Assembly (NCBI RefSeq): GCF_030272695.1
Contig: NZ_JARFYN010000020.1
Coordinates: 36,279-100,278, forward strand
Origin: Martinezella calliandrae
GTDB lineage: Bacteria; Pseudomonadota; Alphaproteobacteria; Rhizobiales; Rhizobiaceae
Direction: 5' to 3'
DNA length: 64,000 nt
Position 1 is the stretch's first letter. Each line of letters begins with the position of its first letter. The notes under the pieces were generated by a model, which was not told the DNA's origin, made no database searches, and worked only from the letters and a program-made list of their open reading frames with translations. Position numbers and translations under genes: made by a program. Shown here piece by piece: positions 1 through 8,894 of the stretch.

Positions 1-93
1 CGCAAGGTCGGCTACACCGAGATCGAACCGTTCGGCAGCTACGAGGAAGATCCGCTTAGCCTGTTCATGGAAAAAGCGCTTCCGAAAAGCTGA
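1..93 (+). CDS. GNAT-family N-acetyltransferase, 3' end only
   Basis: The first 31 codons are the C-terminal end of a gene that begins upstream of the window. The peptide reads RKVGYTEIEPFGSYEEDP followed by SLFMEKALPKS and a TGA stop. The pattern (a GY-x-x-I stretch, then FG-x-Y, then S-x-F-x-EK-x-L) is typical of the last beta strand of small GNAT acetyltransferases. Substrate cannot be told from this tail. The AI-2E permease gene that follows is on the opposite strand, so the two genes converge, and no strong terminator is visible in the 49 bases between them. Confidence 0.6.
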   Translation, partial: RKVGYTEIEPFGSYEEDPLSLFMEKALPKS

Positions 94-142
94 GAGCCTG
101 GCTTTAAAAGATTAGAGCGGCTGTTGCGCGTTCAAATTTTGA

Positions 143-1321
143 TCAACCGTCCGAACCATCCCGGATCCGCAGTTGCAGTTCCGGCTCCTGGGCGTGCTGT
201 TCCTCGGTCAATTCCGCCTCACGTATCCATTCACGCCAGATGGCGACGATGATGGCCATAAGCACGGGACCGATGAACAGGCCGAGGAAACCCATGGTCT
301 TGACGCCGCCGACGAGCCCGAAAAAAGTTGGCAGGAAGGGCAGCTTGATCGGACCGCCAACGAGCTTCGGCCGCAGTGTTTTGTCGACGACGAAAAGCTC
401 GACCGTGCCCCAAATAAACAGCCCAATACCGGCCCAAAGCGAGCCGCTGGCAATCAGATAGATCGAGACCAGCGACATGGACAGCGGCGCGCCGCCAGGC
501 ACCAGCGCCATGACCCCGGTCAGAACACCGAGGGTAATCGCCGAAGGCGCCCCCGCAATCCAATAGGCAACGCCAAGCACGACGCCTTCGCCGATCGCGA
601 TCAGCGTCATACCCATGACCGTGGAACTGATCGTCGCCGGGATGACGCGGGAGATGCGCTCCCAACGATTCGGCAGGATACGTTCACCCAAGAGATCGAC
701 CTGACGGACGAATTTCGCCCCATCGCGGTAGATGAAGAACAGGGCGATCAGCATGAACAGCAAAGTCAGCACGACATGGAAGGCACCGCCGCCAGCGGCG
801 AGCACTGCTCGGTAGATATTGCCGATGTGGGCGCCGCTGACGAGCTGTGCCAATTCTCCGATGGAACCGGGACTGCCGACATATTGCGTCCATTGATCGC
901 CAAGCCACGAGCCGACGATCGGCAGTGCCAGAATCCACTGCGGCGGCGGCGCGCCATCGCGATTGACATGCACCGCCCAGGTAAACCATTCGCGGACTTC
1001 ACCAACCATATAGATGGCCGAGAGCACGATCGGCAGCACCAGGAAGGTGACAATGAAGGCGATGGCGATGGTCGCCGCAAGCGTCGTGTTGCCGTTGGTG
1101 CGGCGTACGAGGTCACTGAAAAGCGGCCAGGTGGCGAAGCCGATCACCGCGGCGGCCAGCACCGGGACGAGAAAACCGTAGAAGAAATAGATGCCAGCGG
1201 CCGCAATCAGGATCAGCAGCCAACGCGCCGCCGAAATCGACGGAATAAGGGCTATGCGCGCGGGTGCGCTCGGTCCCAGCCAGCGCGGTTCCCTCGGCTT
1301 ATGACGTTCAAATACACCCAC
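143..1321 (-). CDS. AI-2E family (UPF0118) inner-membrane permease
   Basis: A 392-residue polytopic membrane protein. After a charged N-terminus of about 30 residues there is a pair of hydrophobic segments (about residues 33-65), a third near 80-105, and a C-terminal block of four or five segments from about 210 to 365. This is the usual AI-2E/PerM layout, and the length is normal for the family. Family members include the E. coli TqsA exporter and other permeases whose substrates are unknown, so autoinducer transport should not be assumed. The C-terminus is hydrophilic and Glu-rich. The gene stands alone between a GNAT tail and the phytase-like gene and has no obvious partner. Confidence 0.85.
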   Translation of the reverse strand: MGVFERHKPREPRWLGPSAPARIALIPSISAARWLLILIAAAGIYFFYGFLVPVLAAAVIGFATWPLFSDLVRRTNGNTTLAATIAIAFIVTFLVLPIVLSAIYMVGEVREWFTWAVHVNRDGAPPPQWILALPIVGSWLGDQWTQYVGSPGSIGELAQLVSGAHIGNIYRAVLAAGGGAFHVVLTLLFMLIALFFIYRDGAKFVRQVDLLGERILPNRWERISRVIPATISSTVMGMTLIAIGEGVVLGVAYWIAGAPSAITLGVLTGVMALVPGGAPLSMSLVSIYLIASGSLWAGIGLFIWGTVELFVVDKTLRPKLVGGPIKLPFLPTFFGLVGGVKTMGFLGLFIGPVLMAIIVAIWREWIREAELTEEQHAQEPELQLRIRDGSDG

Positions 1322-1460
1322 CGGACTTGCTTCACTCTTTTTATTAGATCAACCGGTTATGGGGTATGATCTAGGCTGTTTCAAGGGCCAGCACCCGAAA
1401 GCCTATATAATCCGTTGCCATGACAGCCGGACGACTACCGACGCGAGAATAGGCCGCTGA

Positions 1461-2594
1461 TCATTGAGGGCGACGGATCACCTTGAAGGCAAAAAACTGC
1501 GTCTTCTGCGTCGGATTGAAATTGTTGTCGGCGACGAAGATCAGTACATCCGTGCCATCCTTCGCCTTGCCGAAGGTGACACCCTCGATATTGTCGGGTC
1601 TAAGGCCAAGCGCTCGCAAATCCATCACCTCACTCTTGCGCACCGGCACGATGCGCTGATCGGTCTTTGCCAGGGAAGGAATGTTGGAAACATCGGTTGC
1701 ACCCTCGAGATCGAACATGTTTATGACGACCGAATTGCCGACATCCTGCGCATAGCCACGTTCGATCGACAGTGCGTGCCGGTCGTCCAGCGCCAGGATT
1801 TCCGCCATGCCGAAATCACTCCAGCCGCCGGGTTTGGCGGCCGCCTGCGGGATTGGCGAGACCGGATAGACATATTGCGCCTTTTGCTCGCCTGTCGCCA
1901 CGTCATAGCGGATGAGGCGGGCAAGCGCGCCATTGGTCAGCGTCGTCATCGGTCCGTCCTGATAAAGCGCGGATTCCATGCCAACGAGAAGATCGCCACC
2001 CAAGAGAAACGTCAGGCTTTCGAAGGCAAGGTTGTCGCGGATGCCTGTGCTCTTGTCGACTGTCGGCGCAAAGCCCGCCGGCAGCGGCAGTTCGCGCACG
2101 AAGCTGCCGTCGCGATTGGCGACCCGGACGAAAGGCGGCAAAAGTGCCTTGCCGTCGCCTTCGCTGCTCCAATAGATGCCGTCCTTACCAATGCGGATCG
2201 ACTCCGAATCAACCGTGCGGATAGCGAAAGGCTCGCCGTTCTTGTCCTTCAGCGTCACGTGATCGAGAACGGTCACACCCTTGAGGCCTTCGGCGCTGAC
2301 ATCGATGTCGAGATCGTAGAAGCGCGCCTTCGCTTTTTCCGAGCGGTCGTCGCTGATGGAGATGTAGTGGCCTGTCGAAGGATCGAAGTCGATGCCTGAG
2401 AGACCACCGACTTCAACGCCGTTTTCCATGAAACCTGTCGGAATGTCATATTCGCCAAGATAGGAGAGGCTGATGCCCGCCTTGCAGTCGCCGAAGGGGC
2501 AGGCAACGTCGATCACCGTGCCGATATCTGTGGCACGGGCAGCCGAGTCGACGAGAAGAGCGGTGGCGGCAGTCATCAAAAACAGCTTCAACAT
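1461..2594 (-). CDS. Secreted esterase-like/phytase-like beta-propeller protein
   Basis: A 377-residue protein with an apparent signal peptide (MLKLFLMTAATALLV, cleavage probably after the Ala-rich stretch near residue 20). The body contains GLSGIDFDP, YISISDDRSE and LAFESLTF. These fit the esterase-like-activity-of-phytase family (PF13449), whose members are predicted periplasmic or extracellular phosphoesterases. Two Cys near residues 31 and 36 (ACPFGDCKAG) could form a disulphide, which fits export. It is monocistronic; the nearest upstream gene on this strand is about 600 bases away. The actual substrate is unknown. Confidence 0.75.
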   Translation of the reverse strand: MLKLFLMTAATALLVDSAARATDIGTVIDVACPFGDCKAGISLSYLGEYDIPTGFMENGVEVGGLSGIDFDPSTGHYISISDDRSEKAKARFYDLDIDVSAEGLKGVTVLDHVTLKDKNGEPFAIRTVDSESIRIGKDGIYWSSEGDGKALLPPFVRVANRDGSFVRELPLPAGFAPTVDKSTGIRDNLAFESLTFLLGGDLLVGMESALYQDGPMTTLTNGALARLIRYDVATGEQKAQYVYPVSPIPQAAAKPGGWSDFGMAEILALDDRHALSIERGYAQDVGNSVVINMFDLEGATDVSNIPSLAKTDQRIVPVRKSEVMDLRALGLRPDNIEGVTFGKAKDGTDVLIFVADNNFNPTQKTQFFAFKVIRRPQ

Positions 2595-3185
2595 GGCGAT
2601 GTCGTCACATCCGGGTTAACGAGTTGGCGGGCTCACGAATTGGGCGGTTCGCAGAGATGGCGCATCTATGCATCCGCCCGTGACGCTTTCGTTACGGGTA
2701 TCGATCAATTCGATAAAAATATCGCCTAGTGGTTCAATAATCCTCCCCGCGAATAATGCGGCTTCAAAAATAGAATTTTCTCGGCAAGATGCTCGAGGAA
2801 ATTTTGATGTAGAACAGTCGATGATATTCAGCGTCTCGGTAAAGTAAAATTCGTGGTAGCAAAGAAATTTCAAATATTGTGGGTTGAACCCACGAGCAGT
2901 ACTGTCGGGGCTTGCCGACAGGGACCAGTCCTTCACGCTGACCCTTACACGAGCCGATCACTTTACGCATGGGGGCGGGCCGGATCCGAGAGAGAATCCA
3001 AAGCGCACCGCGATACCGCGGGACCTCGATGTTCCGGGTTTACACATCGACACGCTCAAGGTGAAGAGTCGGAACTTTCATTGAGGTTAGGCTCTCCACT
3101 CAGCCTCAGACTGGGAGGCTTCGACCGGCCTTGTCGAGTCGGAGCGGGAGTTTACAGAGACTGACCGCCGGTCGTTGCCGCAGGG
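2595..3185. other. 590-base interval with no supported gene
   Basis: Open frames here, including ones of about 100 codons on each strand, have no recognisable motif, no convincing ribosome binding site and compositions that look like read-through of non-coding DNA. The stretch nearest the phytase-like gene (about 2690-2880) is clearly more AT-rich than the surroundings and is the likely promoter region for that gene. From about 2890 the composition returns to GC-rich, and this part may be decayed coding DNA belonging to the accessory patch that follows. Confidence 0.5.
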
Positions 3186-3745
3186 TTACTGATTGGCATC
3201 GAACGCCGCGCCAAGATCACTGCTAGCGTCAGTAGTTGCGGCGGCCGGCTCATTCTGCTGCTGAGCCGTGCTTGGCTGCTGCGCAGGTAGGTTAGGTTGC
3301 CGCGGAGCCGCGGGCACGCTTGGCGCTGTAGTCGCCAGCGAGATCATGCAGAAGCCATTCGGTCGCGAAATCTGCCTGTTGTCCACGAAGAGACCTGCGT
3401 TCCAGCTATCAAACTGGCCAGATTGCAAGCTGACGCGCTCAGGCGATCCGGGTGCGACCGATATAACGTAGCGGGGATCGGGGCCATAGTGTAGTTCCGG
3501 CCACCGTTCGGCGACTTCGAGATGTACCAATACGGCTGACCACCGCTCAAATGGCGGATTTCGTCATTGTCCTTGTAGAAGGCAATTTCGACTGCTCTGG
3601 CATTTCCAGGCTCAACGGCCAGATTATAACCGATCGATGCGCCATTCTTCTTTGATACGAAACCACAGACTATTGCGCCTTCGGCGTGAGCGATACTGAC
3701 GCCACCCGCCACTACGACGGCAGCAACGAGCAAGGTCCTGATCAA
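3186..3745 (-). pseudogene. Secreted protein of unknown function, frameshifted
   Basis: Two overlapping frames together make one plausible protein of about 187 residues. The upstream frame starts at 3745 with a good signal peptide (MIRTLLVAAVVVAGGVSIAHA) and reads sensibly through QPYWYISKSPNGGRNYT. The downstream frame picks up with GPDPRYVISVAPGSPERV and continues through SWNAGLFVDNRQISRPNGFC into a Pro/Gln/Ala-rich tail. The two join at about 3480-3490, where the coding strand reads ATGGCCCCGATCCCC; one extra base there, for example a third G, would restore a single frame. Without the join, the upstream frame ends in unrelated sequence. It lies directly downstream of a truncated Clp-fold gene on the same strand and may have formed an operon with it. 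No function is recognised. Confidence 0.6.
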
Positions 3746-3767
3746 TTCAAAGCTCCTTTCTTAGTTG

Positions 3768-4280
3768 TTAGGGCTCCGAGCCCTGGAACGGGACGAGAAT
3801 TGTATTTTCCCAACTTCTTAAATCGCTGGCATCAAGCCGCGCGCCATCGCGCGACCCGGTCAGCAACAGTTTGGCAAGCACAGCGCTTGGCGTGCCGGCT
3901 TCCTTCATGACGCGCGCAAGTTCGACTGACGCGGCCATGGTGGCAGTGGTTTCTGTTCCGTCGATTGCCAGCGTATGAACGTACAAGGCACCAGAAGGAA
4001 TGTGCTGACCACCCCTTGTGCCGCCGACCTCCACCACACGTTTGGTGGCGGCTGCGAACATGACCACGCAGGCCGATGCACAGACCGACCCAGCGCGAAC
4101 CACTATCGTCGTGGGAATGCCTTTGGCCTGGGCAGAGAACATTCCCGCAGCGATCTGCCGCGCGGCATAGACGTTGCCTCCAGGTGTATCGACAAACAAG
4201 ATGACGCCACTCCCATTGAAAATCGCTGGCTCAGAAGGTATATAGGAATGGTGTATTTCTATAGGAGTCTGCGATGTCCT
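3768..4280 (-). pseudogene. Periplasmic ClpP-fold protein (COG3904-like), 5'-truncated
   Basis: About 143-160 residues resembling predicted periplasmic proteins with a crotonase/ClpP fold. The strand-loop DTPGGNVYAARQIA is followed by GSVCASACVVMFAA, which holds the expected nucleophile-region CASAC motif. The frame is open upstream to a stop at 4281-4283 but has no ATG. The only possible starts are weak (TTG at 4199), and the signal peptide and first part of the domain that family members have are missing. The 5' end runs straight into the promoter and start of the antitoxin gene on the other strand, so the toxin-antitoxin pair probably replaced the 5' part. The remaining reading frame is intact to its stop. 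Confidence 0.6.
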
Positions 4281-4630
4281 CTACAGTTTCGGCGAATGTC
4301 GATGGCAGAACGGCCGTGAAATTGAAGGCGGTGGCCTCGATGGAAAACAGGTCCATATCGAATGCGGTTTCCAGCGCAATCACAGTATTCGTTGGGCTAC
4401 CCAAGGGTGTCCGTGATTTCCTACTCGAGTTAAACGCACAGAACGACCAGGACACTATCAACAGGCTTGGCCGTGAAATGATGGCAGCGGCGGCGCGAGT
4501 TCGCCTTGAGAAGGCAACCACCGACCTAGCATCCGAGCACCGCTTCGGCGGGCCAGAAGAAGTGTCCCGCGAGATCGACATGTTGGAAGAAGCGACGGCC
4601 CTCGCACGTGCCGCAGCGCACCGGAAGTAA
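4274..4630 (+). CDS. Ribbon-helix-helix type antitoxin of a PIN toxin pair
   Basis: A 118-residue protein preceded by an AGGAG site 6-7 bases before the ATG. The N-terminal 50 residues (VDGRTAVKLKAVA, then RSISNAVSSAITVF) fit a ribbon-helix-helix or similar short DNA-binding dimerisation region. The C-terminal half is helical and charged (MLEEATALARAAAHRK), as expected for the toxin-wrapping part of an antitoxin. The gene is followed after three bases by a PIN-domain gene. That arrangement is the usual one for type II toxin-antitoxin operons, where the antitoxin represses its own promoter. I infer the role mainly from context; the family itself is not a textbook VapB. Confidence 0.6.
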   Translation: MSSTVSANVDGRTAVKLKAVASMENRSISNAVSSAITVFVGLPKGVRDFLLELNAQNDQDTINRLGREMMAAAARVRLEKATTDLASEHRFGGPEEVSREIDMLEEATALARAAAHRK

Positions 4631-4633
4631 GAC

Positions 4634-5251
4634 ATGGATCGTCCTGTCCGAGTGCTGCTCGATGTCAACGTCTTCGTCGGCAACATAATGGCGCACGACC
4701 GTGGTCATAAAGGGACTGCAACCCAAACTCTGGTGTCGATGGTTAGCAGCCAAAAATGGGGCATAGATGACAGAGCTCAGCTAGTCATCTCGTTCGAGAT
4801 GATCGAAACCCTCGAGACGGTTCTCCGTCGGCTGCAGTTCACGGAAGACCGAATTAAGGCGTATACCAGCTCCATTATCGACATCATGAAATATGGGCCA
4901 GATTCGCTCGATCCCTATCTTATTTTGGGCGGAGAAGAGCGCTTCGCCATGTCTGACGCAGAGGATGCAGGCGTGCTAGCTACGGCCTTTGGCGCCAAAG
5001 CCGACATTCTTGTTACGGACAATTTGAGGGATTTTGCGACCAAGGACGTTTCTGTCGTAGACACGCAAGTGGTGAACACTACTCATTCGGGCCAGCGAAC
5101 CCTTCAGGCTTTAAGATATGAGATCGGCAGTGCGGATCTCATTGTCGCGCACCCGTTCGATGTAATGCAATGGATGCGCTCGGGCTATGATTTTACGCCG
5201 GCCACCCTCTGGAACTCCATTCACCAGCCCGGCAATGAACCTGGCCTATGA
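4634..5251 (+). CDS. PIN-domain ribonuclease toxin (VapC-like)
   Basis: A 205-residue protein with PIN-domain landmarks: VLLDVNVFVG (Asp10), a central Glu in FEMIETLETVL (Glu58 or Glu61), SDAEDAGVLATAF (Asp108/Asp111) and DILVTDNLRDF (Asp129/Asp133). These are the acidic residues that bind Mg2+/Mn2+ in this nuclease fold. It is longer than classic VapC (about 130 residues), with an extra C-terminal part of about 65 residues. It lies three bases downstream of the antitoxin gene, so the two are almost certainly co-transcribed. Known PIN toxins cleave tRNA or rRNA; the target here cannot be predicted. Confidence 0.75.
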   Translation: MDRPVRVLLDVNVFVGNIMAHDRGHKGTATQTLVSMVSSQKWGIDDRAQLVISFEMIETLETVLRRLQFTEDRIKAYTSSIIDIMKYGPDSLDPYLILGGEERFAMSDAEDAGVLATAFGAKADILVTDNLRDFATKDVSVVDTQVVNTTHSGQRTLQALRYEIGSADLIVAHPFDVMQWMRSGYDFTPATLWNSIHQPGNEPGL

Positions 5252-5307
5252 TTGTGGGCAGCGTTCTTACTCTTGCAGTTCTGGTGGCACTTGCTACGTA
5301 ACCTCCG

Positions 5308-5469
5308 ATCAAACTGCTCCAGCGCCGTGAGCGTACCGGCACGATAGTACCTGCACGACAAGGCAAACCGCCAGGCAGTGGAAAGCTATCCGCCTATCGG
5401 GATTTCCTGGTCGCGCAGCGGGCTTACCAAATCACGACGAGCGCCACGGCGAACAATCAAGCTTACTAG
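5308..5469 (+). mobile_element. Remnant of an IS630-like transposase N-terminal region
   Basis: An open stretch of 53 codons without a start reads IKLLQRRERTGTIVPARQ and then GKPPGSGKLSAYRDFLVAQ before degenerating and stopping. An Arg-rich helix followed by RQGKPPGSGKL resembles the linker after the first helix-turn-helix in IS630/Tc1-type transposases. No terminal inverted repeats or DDE domain are nearby, so this is a scrap at most. The rest of the 5252-5620 interval shows nothing I can support. It fits the idea that the toxin-antitoxin patch arrived with mobile DNA. Confidence 0.4.
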
Positions 5470-5620
5470 CGCATCCCGCGACAGACGAACAGGTAACATC
5501 GGACTTCGCATCGGCACCTTACTCTTCGGCTGTACTTGGGCGCGATCGACCTCGCGAGATTCCCCCTAGTCGGATACTCGCCGTCACTGGCAGCAGAAGA
5601 TCTCGGCTCGTCTTTCAATA

Positions 5621-5651
5621 AATCCCAGGCACGTCGAAGGTACCTGGGATT
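5621..5651. terminator. Hairpin downstream of parE, probable terminator
   Basis: AATCCCAGG at 5621-5629 pairs with CCTGGGATT at 5643-5651 (9 bp, 13-base loop). It lies about 80 bases beyond the parE stop and can serve transcription from either side. The trailing T-tract is weak on both strands (GTGTTTT on plus, TTTATTG on minus). Confidence 0.5.
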
Positions 5652-5665
5652 GTGTTTTATGTAGT

Positions 5666-5714
5666 TGGCCAGTTTTGCCTTTAAGAATGGCCAGTTTCAG
5701 CGGTATTTGGCCAG
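5666..5714. repeat. Three TGGCCAG direct repeats at about 20-22 base spacing
   Basis: TGGCCAGTTT occurs at 5666-5675 and 5688-5697, and TGGCCAG again at 5708-5714. The spacing is close to two helical turns, and TGGCCA is itself palindromic. The cluster sits between the parE stop codon and the hairpin downstream of it. No function is known. Confidence 0.4.
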
Positions 5715-5733
5715 GACCAGCTTGGGTTTCTCA

Positions 5734-7797
5734 TCAGATATCCAGGTTCTCTGCAAATGCCGCGCGCTCCTGAATGAACCGGAAACGCGCATCGGCCTTG
5801 GTGCCCATGAGATTGTCGACGGCTTCACGCGTGCCCTCGAAATCCACTTCGTCGATCTCGACGCGCAGCAGCGTGCGTCTTTTCGGATCCATCGTCGTTT
5901 CCTTGAGCTGGGCGGGAAGCATTTCGCCAAGGCCCTTGAAGCGGCTGATCTCGATTTTGCCTTTGCCCTTGAACTCGGTCTCCATCAGCTCCAGCCGATG
6001 GGCGTCGTCGCGGGCGTAGATGGATTTAGACCCCTGCGTGATCTTGTAGAGCGGCGGCACTGCCAGAAAGAGATGGCCGCCGCGGATCAGCTCAGGCATT
6101 TCCTGATAGAAGAATGTGATCAGCAGCGAGGCGATATGGGCACCGTCGACGTCAGCATCGGTCATGACGACAACGCGCTGATAACGAAGATCCTCTTCGC
6201 GATATTTCGAGCGCGTGCCGCAACCGAGCGCCTGGATGAGATCGGCGATCTGCTGGTTGGCGGACAGCTTTTCGCGCCCGGCGCTGGCCACGTTGAGGAT
6301 CTTGCCCCGTAGCGGCAGAATCGCCTGGTTGGTGCGGTTGCGCGCCTGCTTGGCCGAGCCACCGGCCGAGTCACCTTCGACCAGGAAGAGTTCGGCGCCC
6401 TCGGCGATATTTTGCGAGCAATCGGCAAGCTTGCCCGGCAGGCGCAGCTTGCGCACAGCCGTCTTGCGATTGACTTCTTTTTCCTTGCGGCGGCGCAGGC
6501 GTTCCTCGGAGCGCTCGATCACCCAATCCAGCAGCTTTTCAGCCTCGGCCGGATTGTCGGTGAGATAATGATCGAAAGGATCGCGCAGCGCGTTTTCGAC
6601 GATACGCTGCGCCTCGACCGTCGCAAGCCTATCCTTGGTCTGGCCGACGAATTCCGGTTCCCGAATGAAGATGGAAAGCATGCCGACGCCTGAAATCATC
6701 ACGTCGTCGGTGGTAATGCCGGCCGCACGCTTGTTCTGCGTCATCTCCGCATAGTTCTTCAGCCCCTTAGTCAGCGCGATGCGCAGGCCTGCCTCGTGCG
6801 TGCCGCCTTCCGGGGTGGGGATGGTGTTGCAATAGGAATGGATCTGCGGATCGCCGCCATACCAGGTGATCGCCCATTCCAGCGAGCCATGGCCGCTGGC
6901 CTTCTCCGACTTGCCGGCGAAGATCTCGCGCGTGACGGTGAACTCGTTGCCCATCGTCGCCTTGAGGTAATCCTTCAGGCCACCGGGGAAATGGAAGACG
7001 GCCCTTTCGGGAAATTCGGCGCCCGCCGGCACCAATTCGGGATCGCAGCTCCAGCGTATTTCGACGCCGCCGAACAGATAGGCTTTGGAGCGCGCCATCC
7101 GGAAAACACGGGCCGGATCGAATTTGGCATGCTCGCCAAAGATCTGCGGATCGGGATGAAAGCGGGTGCGGGTGCCGCGGCGGTTATGGACATCGCCGAG
7201 TTCCTCCAGACCGCCCTGCGGGATGCCGCGAGAGAAGCGCTGGCGATAGAGCTTGCGATTGCGCGCCACCTCGACTTCGAGATCGTCAGACAGCGCATTG
7301 ACGACGGAAACGCCGACGCCGTGCAAGCCGCCGGAGGTCTCATAAGCCTTGCCGTCGAATTTACCACCGGCATGCAACTTCGTCATGATGACTTCGAGCG
7401 TCGATTTGCCCGGCACCTGCGGATGGTTTTCAACCGGGATGCCGCGGCCGTTGTCGGTGACGGTCAGATAACCCTTCTGGTCAAGATAGACTTCGATGAA
7501 ATCGGCATGGCCGGCGACGGCCTCGTCCATGGAATTGTCGATGACTTCGGCGAAGAGATGATGCAACGCCTTCTCGTCCGTGCCGCCAATATACATGCCG
7601 GGGCGCATGCGCACCGGCTCCAGTCCTTCGAGGACGCGGATTGAATTGGCGCCGTATTCGTCTGCGGCCGAGGTTGTCGGCGCCGTACGTGGAGGCGAGG
7701 CGGCCCCGGGCTTTTCAGCCTTGACGGCCGGCTTGTCCGCCGCTTCCGGTTTCGGCGAAAGGGGCAGTGCGGAAAAGAGATCGTTGCTGTTATCCAT
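5734..7797 (-). CDS. parE: DNA topoisomerase IV subunit B
   Basis: A 687-residue type IIA topoisomerase ATPase subunit that, with ParC, decatenates replicated chromosomes. A disordered Pro/Ala/Lys-rich leader of about 45 residues precedes the GHKL ATPase domain, which shows EVIDNSMDEA (catalytic Glu and Mg-binding Asn), DNGRGIP and the Gly-rich lid GGLHGVGVSVVNAL. The TOPRIM domain follows with LVEGDSAGGSAK, PLRGKILNV and MTDADVDGAHI. The short spacing after TOPRIM distinguishes ParE from GyrB, and DSAGGSAKQARNR rather than DSAGGSAKQGR also favours ParE. I chose the ATG at 7797; an in-frame ATG at 7830 would add 11 residues. It is transcribed divergently from the hydrolase gene. Confidence 0.95.
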   Translation of the reverse strand: MDNSNDLFSALPLSPKPEAADKPAVKAEKPGAASPPRTAPTTSAADEYGANSIRVLEGLEPVRMRPGMYIGGTDEKALHHLFAEVIDNSMDEAVAGHADFIEVYLDQKGYLTVTDNGRGIPVENHPQVPGKSTLEVIMTKLHAGGKFDGKAYETSGGLHGVGVSVVNALSDDLEVEVARNRKLYRQRFSRGIPQGGLEELGDVHNRRGTRTRFHPDPQIFGEHAKFDPARVFRMARSKAYLFGGVEIRWSCDPELVPAGAEFPERAVFHFPGGLKDYLKATMGNEFTVTREIFAGKSEKASGHGSLEWAITWYGGDPQIHSYCNTIPTPEGGTHEAGLRIALTKGLKNYAEMTQNKRAAGITTDDVMISGVGMLSIFIREPEFVGQTKDRLATVEAQRIVENALRDPFDHYLTDNPAEAEKLLDWVIERSEERLRRRKEKEVNRKTAVRKLRLPGKLADCSQNIAEGAELFLVEGDSAGGSAKQARNRTNQAILPLRGKILNVASAGREKLSANQQIADLIQALGCGTRSKYREEDLRYQRVVVMTDADVDGAHIASLLITFFYQEMPELIRGGHLFLAVPPLYKITQGSKSIYARDDAHRLELMETEFKGKGKIEISRFKGLGEMLPAQLKETTMDPKRRTLLRVEIDEVDFEGTREAVDNLMGTKADARFRFIQERAAFAENLDI

Positions 7798-7997
7798 GGA
7801 ACTGTTCAGATTTGTCCTTGACGGGGTCATACCCCAAAATCACCGCATTTGCCGTCAGTTTCGCGAATCACCGTGATTCTGCCAGAAACAATGCGCGAGC
7901 GCGATGGCGCCCCTGTGACGGGGCAAATTCGGAAAAAAGATTTGCGTTGCCGGGCTGCGAATGGCAAGCCCGTGGGCCTAGCGAGGGAAGTGTCCGC

Positions 7998-8894
7998 ATG
8001 CGAATGTCCACAACTCATTTGTCGATTTTAGCCGCAATTGCGGCGTTTTTGCCATTGGCGGTCGCCACGGGCGCCGCCGCCGAAGTGCTAAAGCCCTTCA
8101 AAGATGATCTTTTTTCCAATCAAACGGTCCTCGAAAGCCATGACAATGGCGCATTCCAGACGATTGACTACCAGGAAATGCGAGATATAAACGGCCGCGA
8201 CGAGGTGCCGGAGCGGCGCGTCAAGCCGGCCTATGTCGCAACCGGCGTCAGTTGGAAAGCGCAACAGGACGAGACCTTGCCGCTCGGCGAGCGCAAGCTC
8301 GACGTCACCCGCATCGGCCCTCTATCCGAGCAGGCTTTTACGGTGATCTTCATCCACGGCCGCGGCGGCGACCGCAGGCTGGGGTCGAACGACTATGCGT
8401 TCGGCGGCAACTTCAACCGGCTGAAAAACCTCGCTTACAACAATGGCGGCACCTACTATGCCCCAAGCGTAAAAAGCTTCGATAGCGACGGCGTCGCCGA
8501 TATCGCGGCCCTGATCCGCTATTCTTACGAGCAATCCGGCGGCAGACCAGTCATCCTCACTTGTGCCTCGATGGGTAGCTTCATCTGCTGGGGCATCACC
8601 CGCGACGCCGAAAGCGTCAAGCGCCTGAAGGGAATGGCGATTTTAAGCGGGGTGACCGATCCGGATTTCGTCAACAGCCCTTTCTACAAGGCGAAACTGC
8701 CGATCTGGTTCACCCATGGCAGCAGGGATCCCGTCTACGCCGCCACCAATCAGGAAGCTCTGTTTGAAAGGCTTTACAAGGCGAATTACCCGACGCGGTT
8801 CACGCTGTTTGCCACCGGCAACCATGGCACGCCGGTTCGCATGACCGACTGGCGGAAAGTGCTGAATTGGATCATTGATCCACAGCCGTCATAA
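7998..8894 (+). CDS. Secreted alpha/beta hydrolase
   Basis: A 298-residue protein with an N-terminal signal peptide (MSTTHLSILAAIAAFLPLAVA, ending in an Ala-rich site). The fold signatures are the oxyanion-loop HGRGG at about residue 117, a nucleophile elbow LTCASMGSF (Ser flanked as C-x-S-x-G), an acid candidate in HGSRDPVY and a catalytic His in GNHGTP. That makes a complete Ser-Asp-His triad. GAGGGAAG seven bases upstream supports the ATG at 7998; a second ATG two codons later is equally possible. The mature enzyme should act in the periplasm. Substrate is unknown. It is a single-gene unit between divergent parE and tpiA. Confidence 0.75.
   Translation: MRMSTTHLSILAAIAAFLPLAVATGAAAEVLKPFKDDLFSNQTVLESHDNGAFQTIDYQEMRDINGRDEVPERRVKPAYVATGVSWKAQQDETLPLGERKLDVTRIGPLSEQAFTVIFIHGRGGDRRLGSNDYAFGGNFNRLKNLAYNNGGTYYAPSVKSFDSDGVADIAALIRYSYEQSGGRPVILTCASMGSFICWGITRDAESVKRLKGMAILSGVTDPDFVNSPFYKAKLPIWFTHGSRDPVYAATNQEALFERLYKANYPTRFTLFATGNHGTPVRMTDWRKVLNWIIDPQPS

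Noticed and set aside
173..1369. Long plus-strand open frame (398 codons) opposite the AI-2E permease gene
   Set aside because: It is an antisense shadow of a GC-rich gene: Arg/Asp/Gln-rich with no motif, while the minus strand encodes a clear membrane protein family.
2616..3164. Open frames of about 100 codons on both strands in the gap after the phytase-like gene
   Set aside because: No recognisable domain, no good ribosome binding site and no consistent codon use; left as non-coding.
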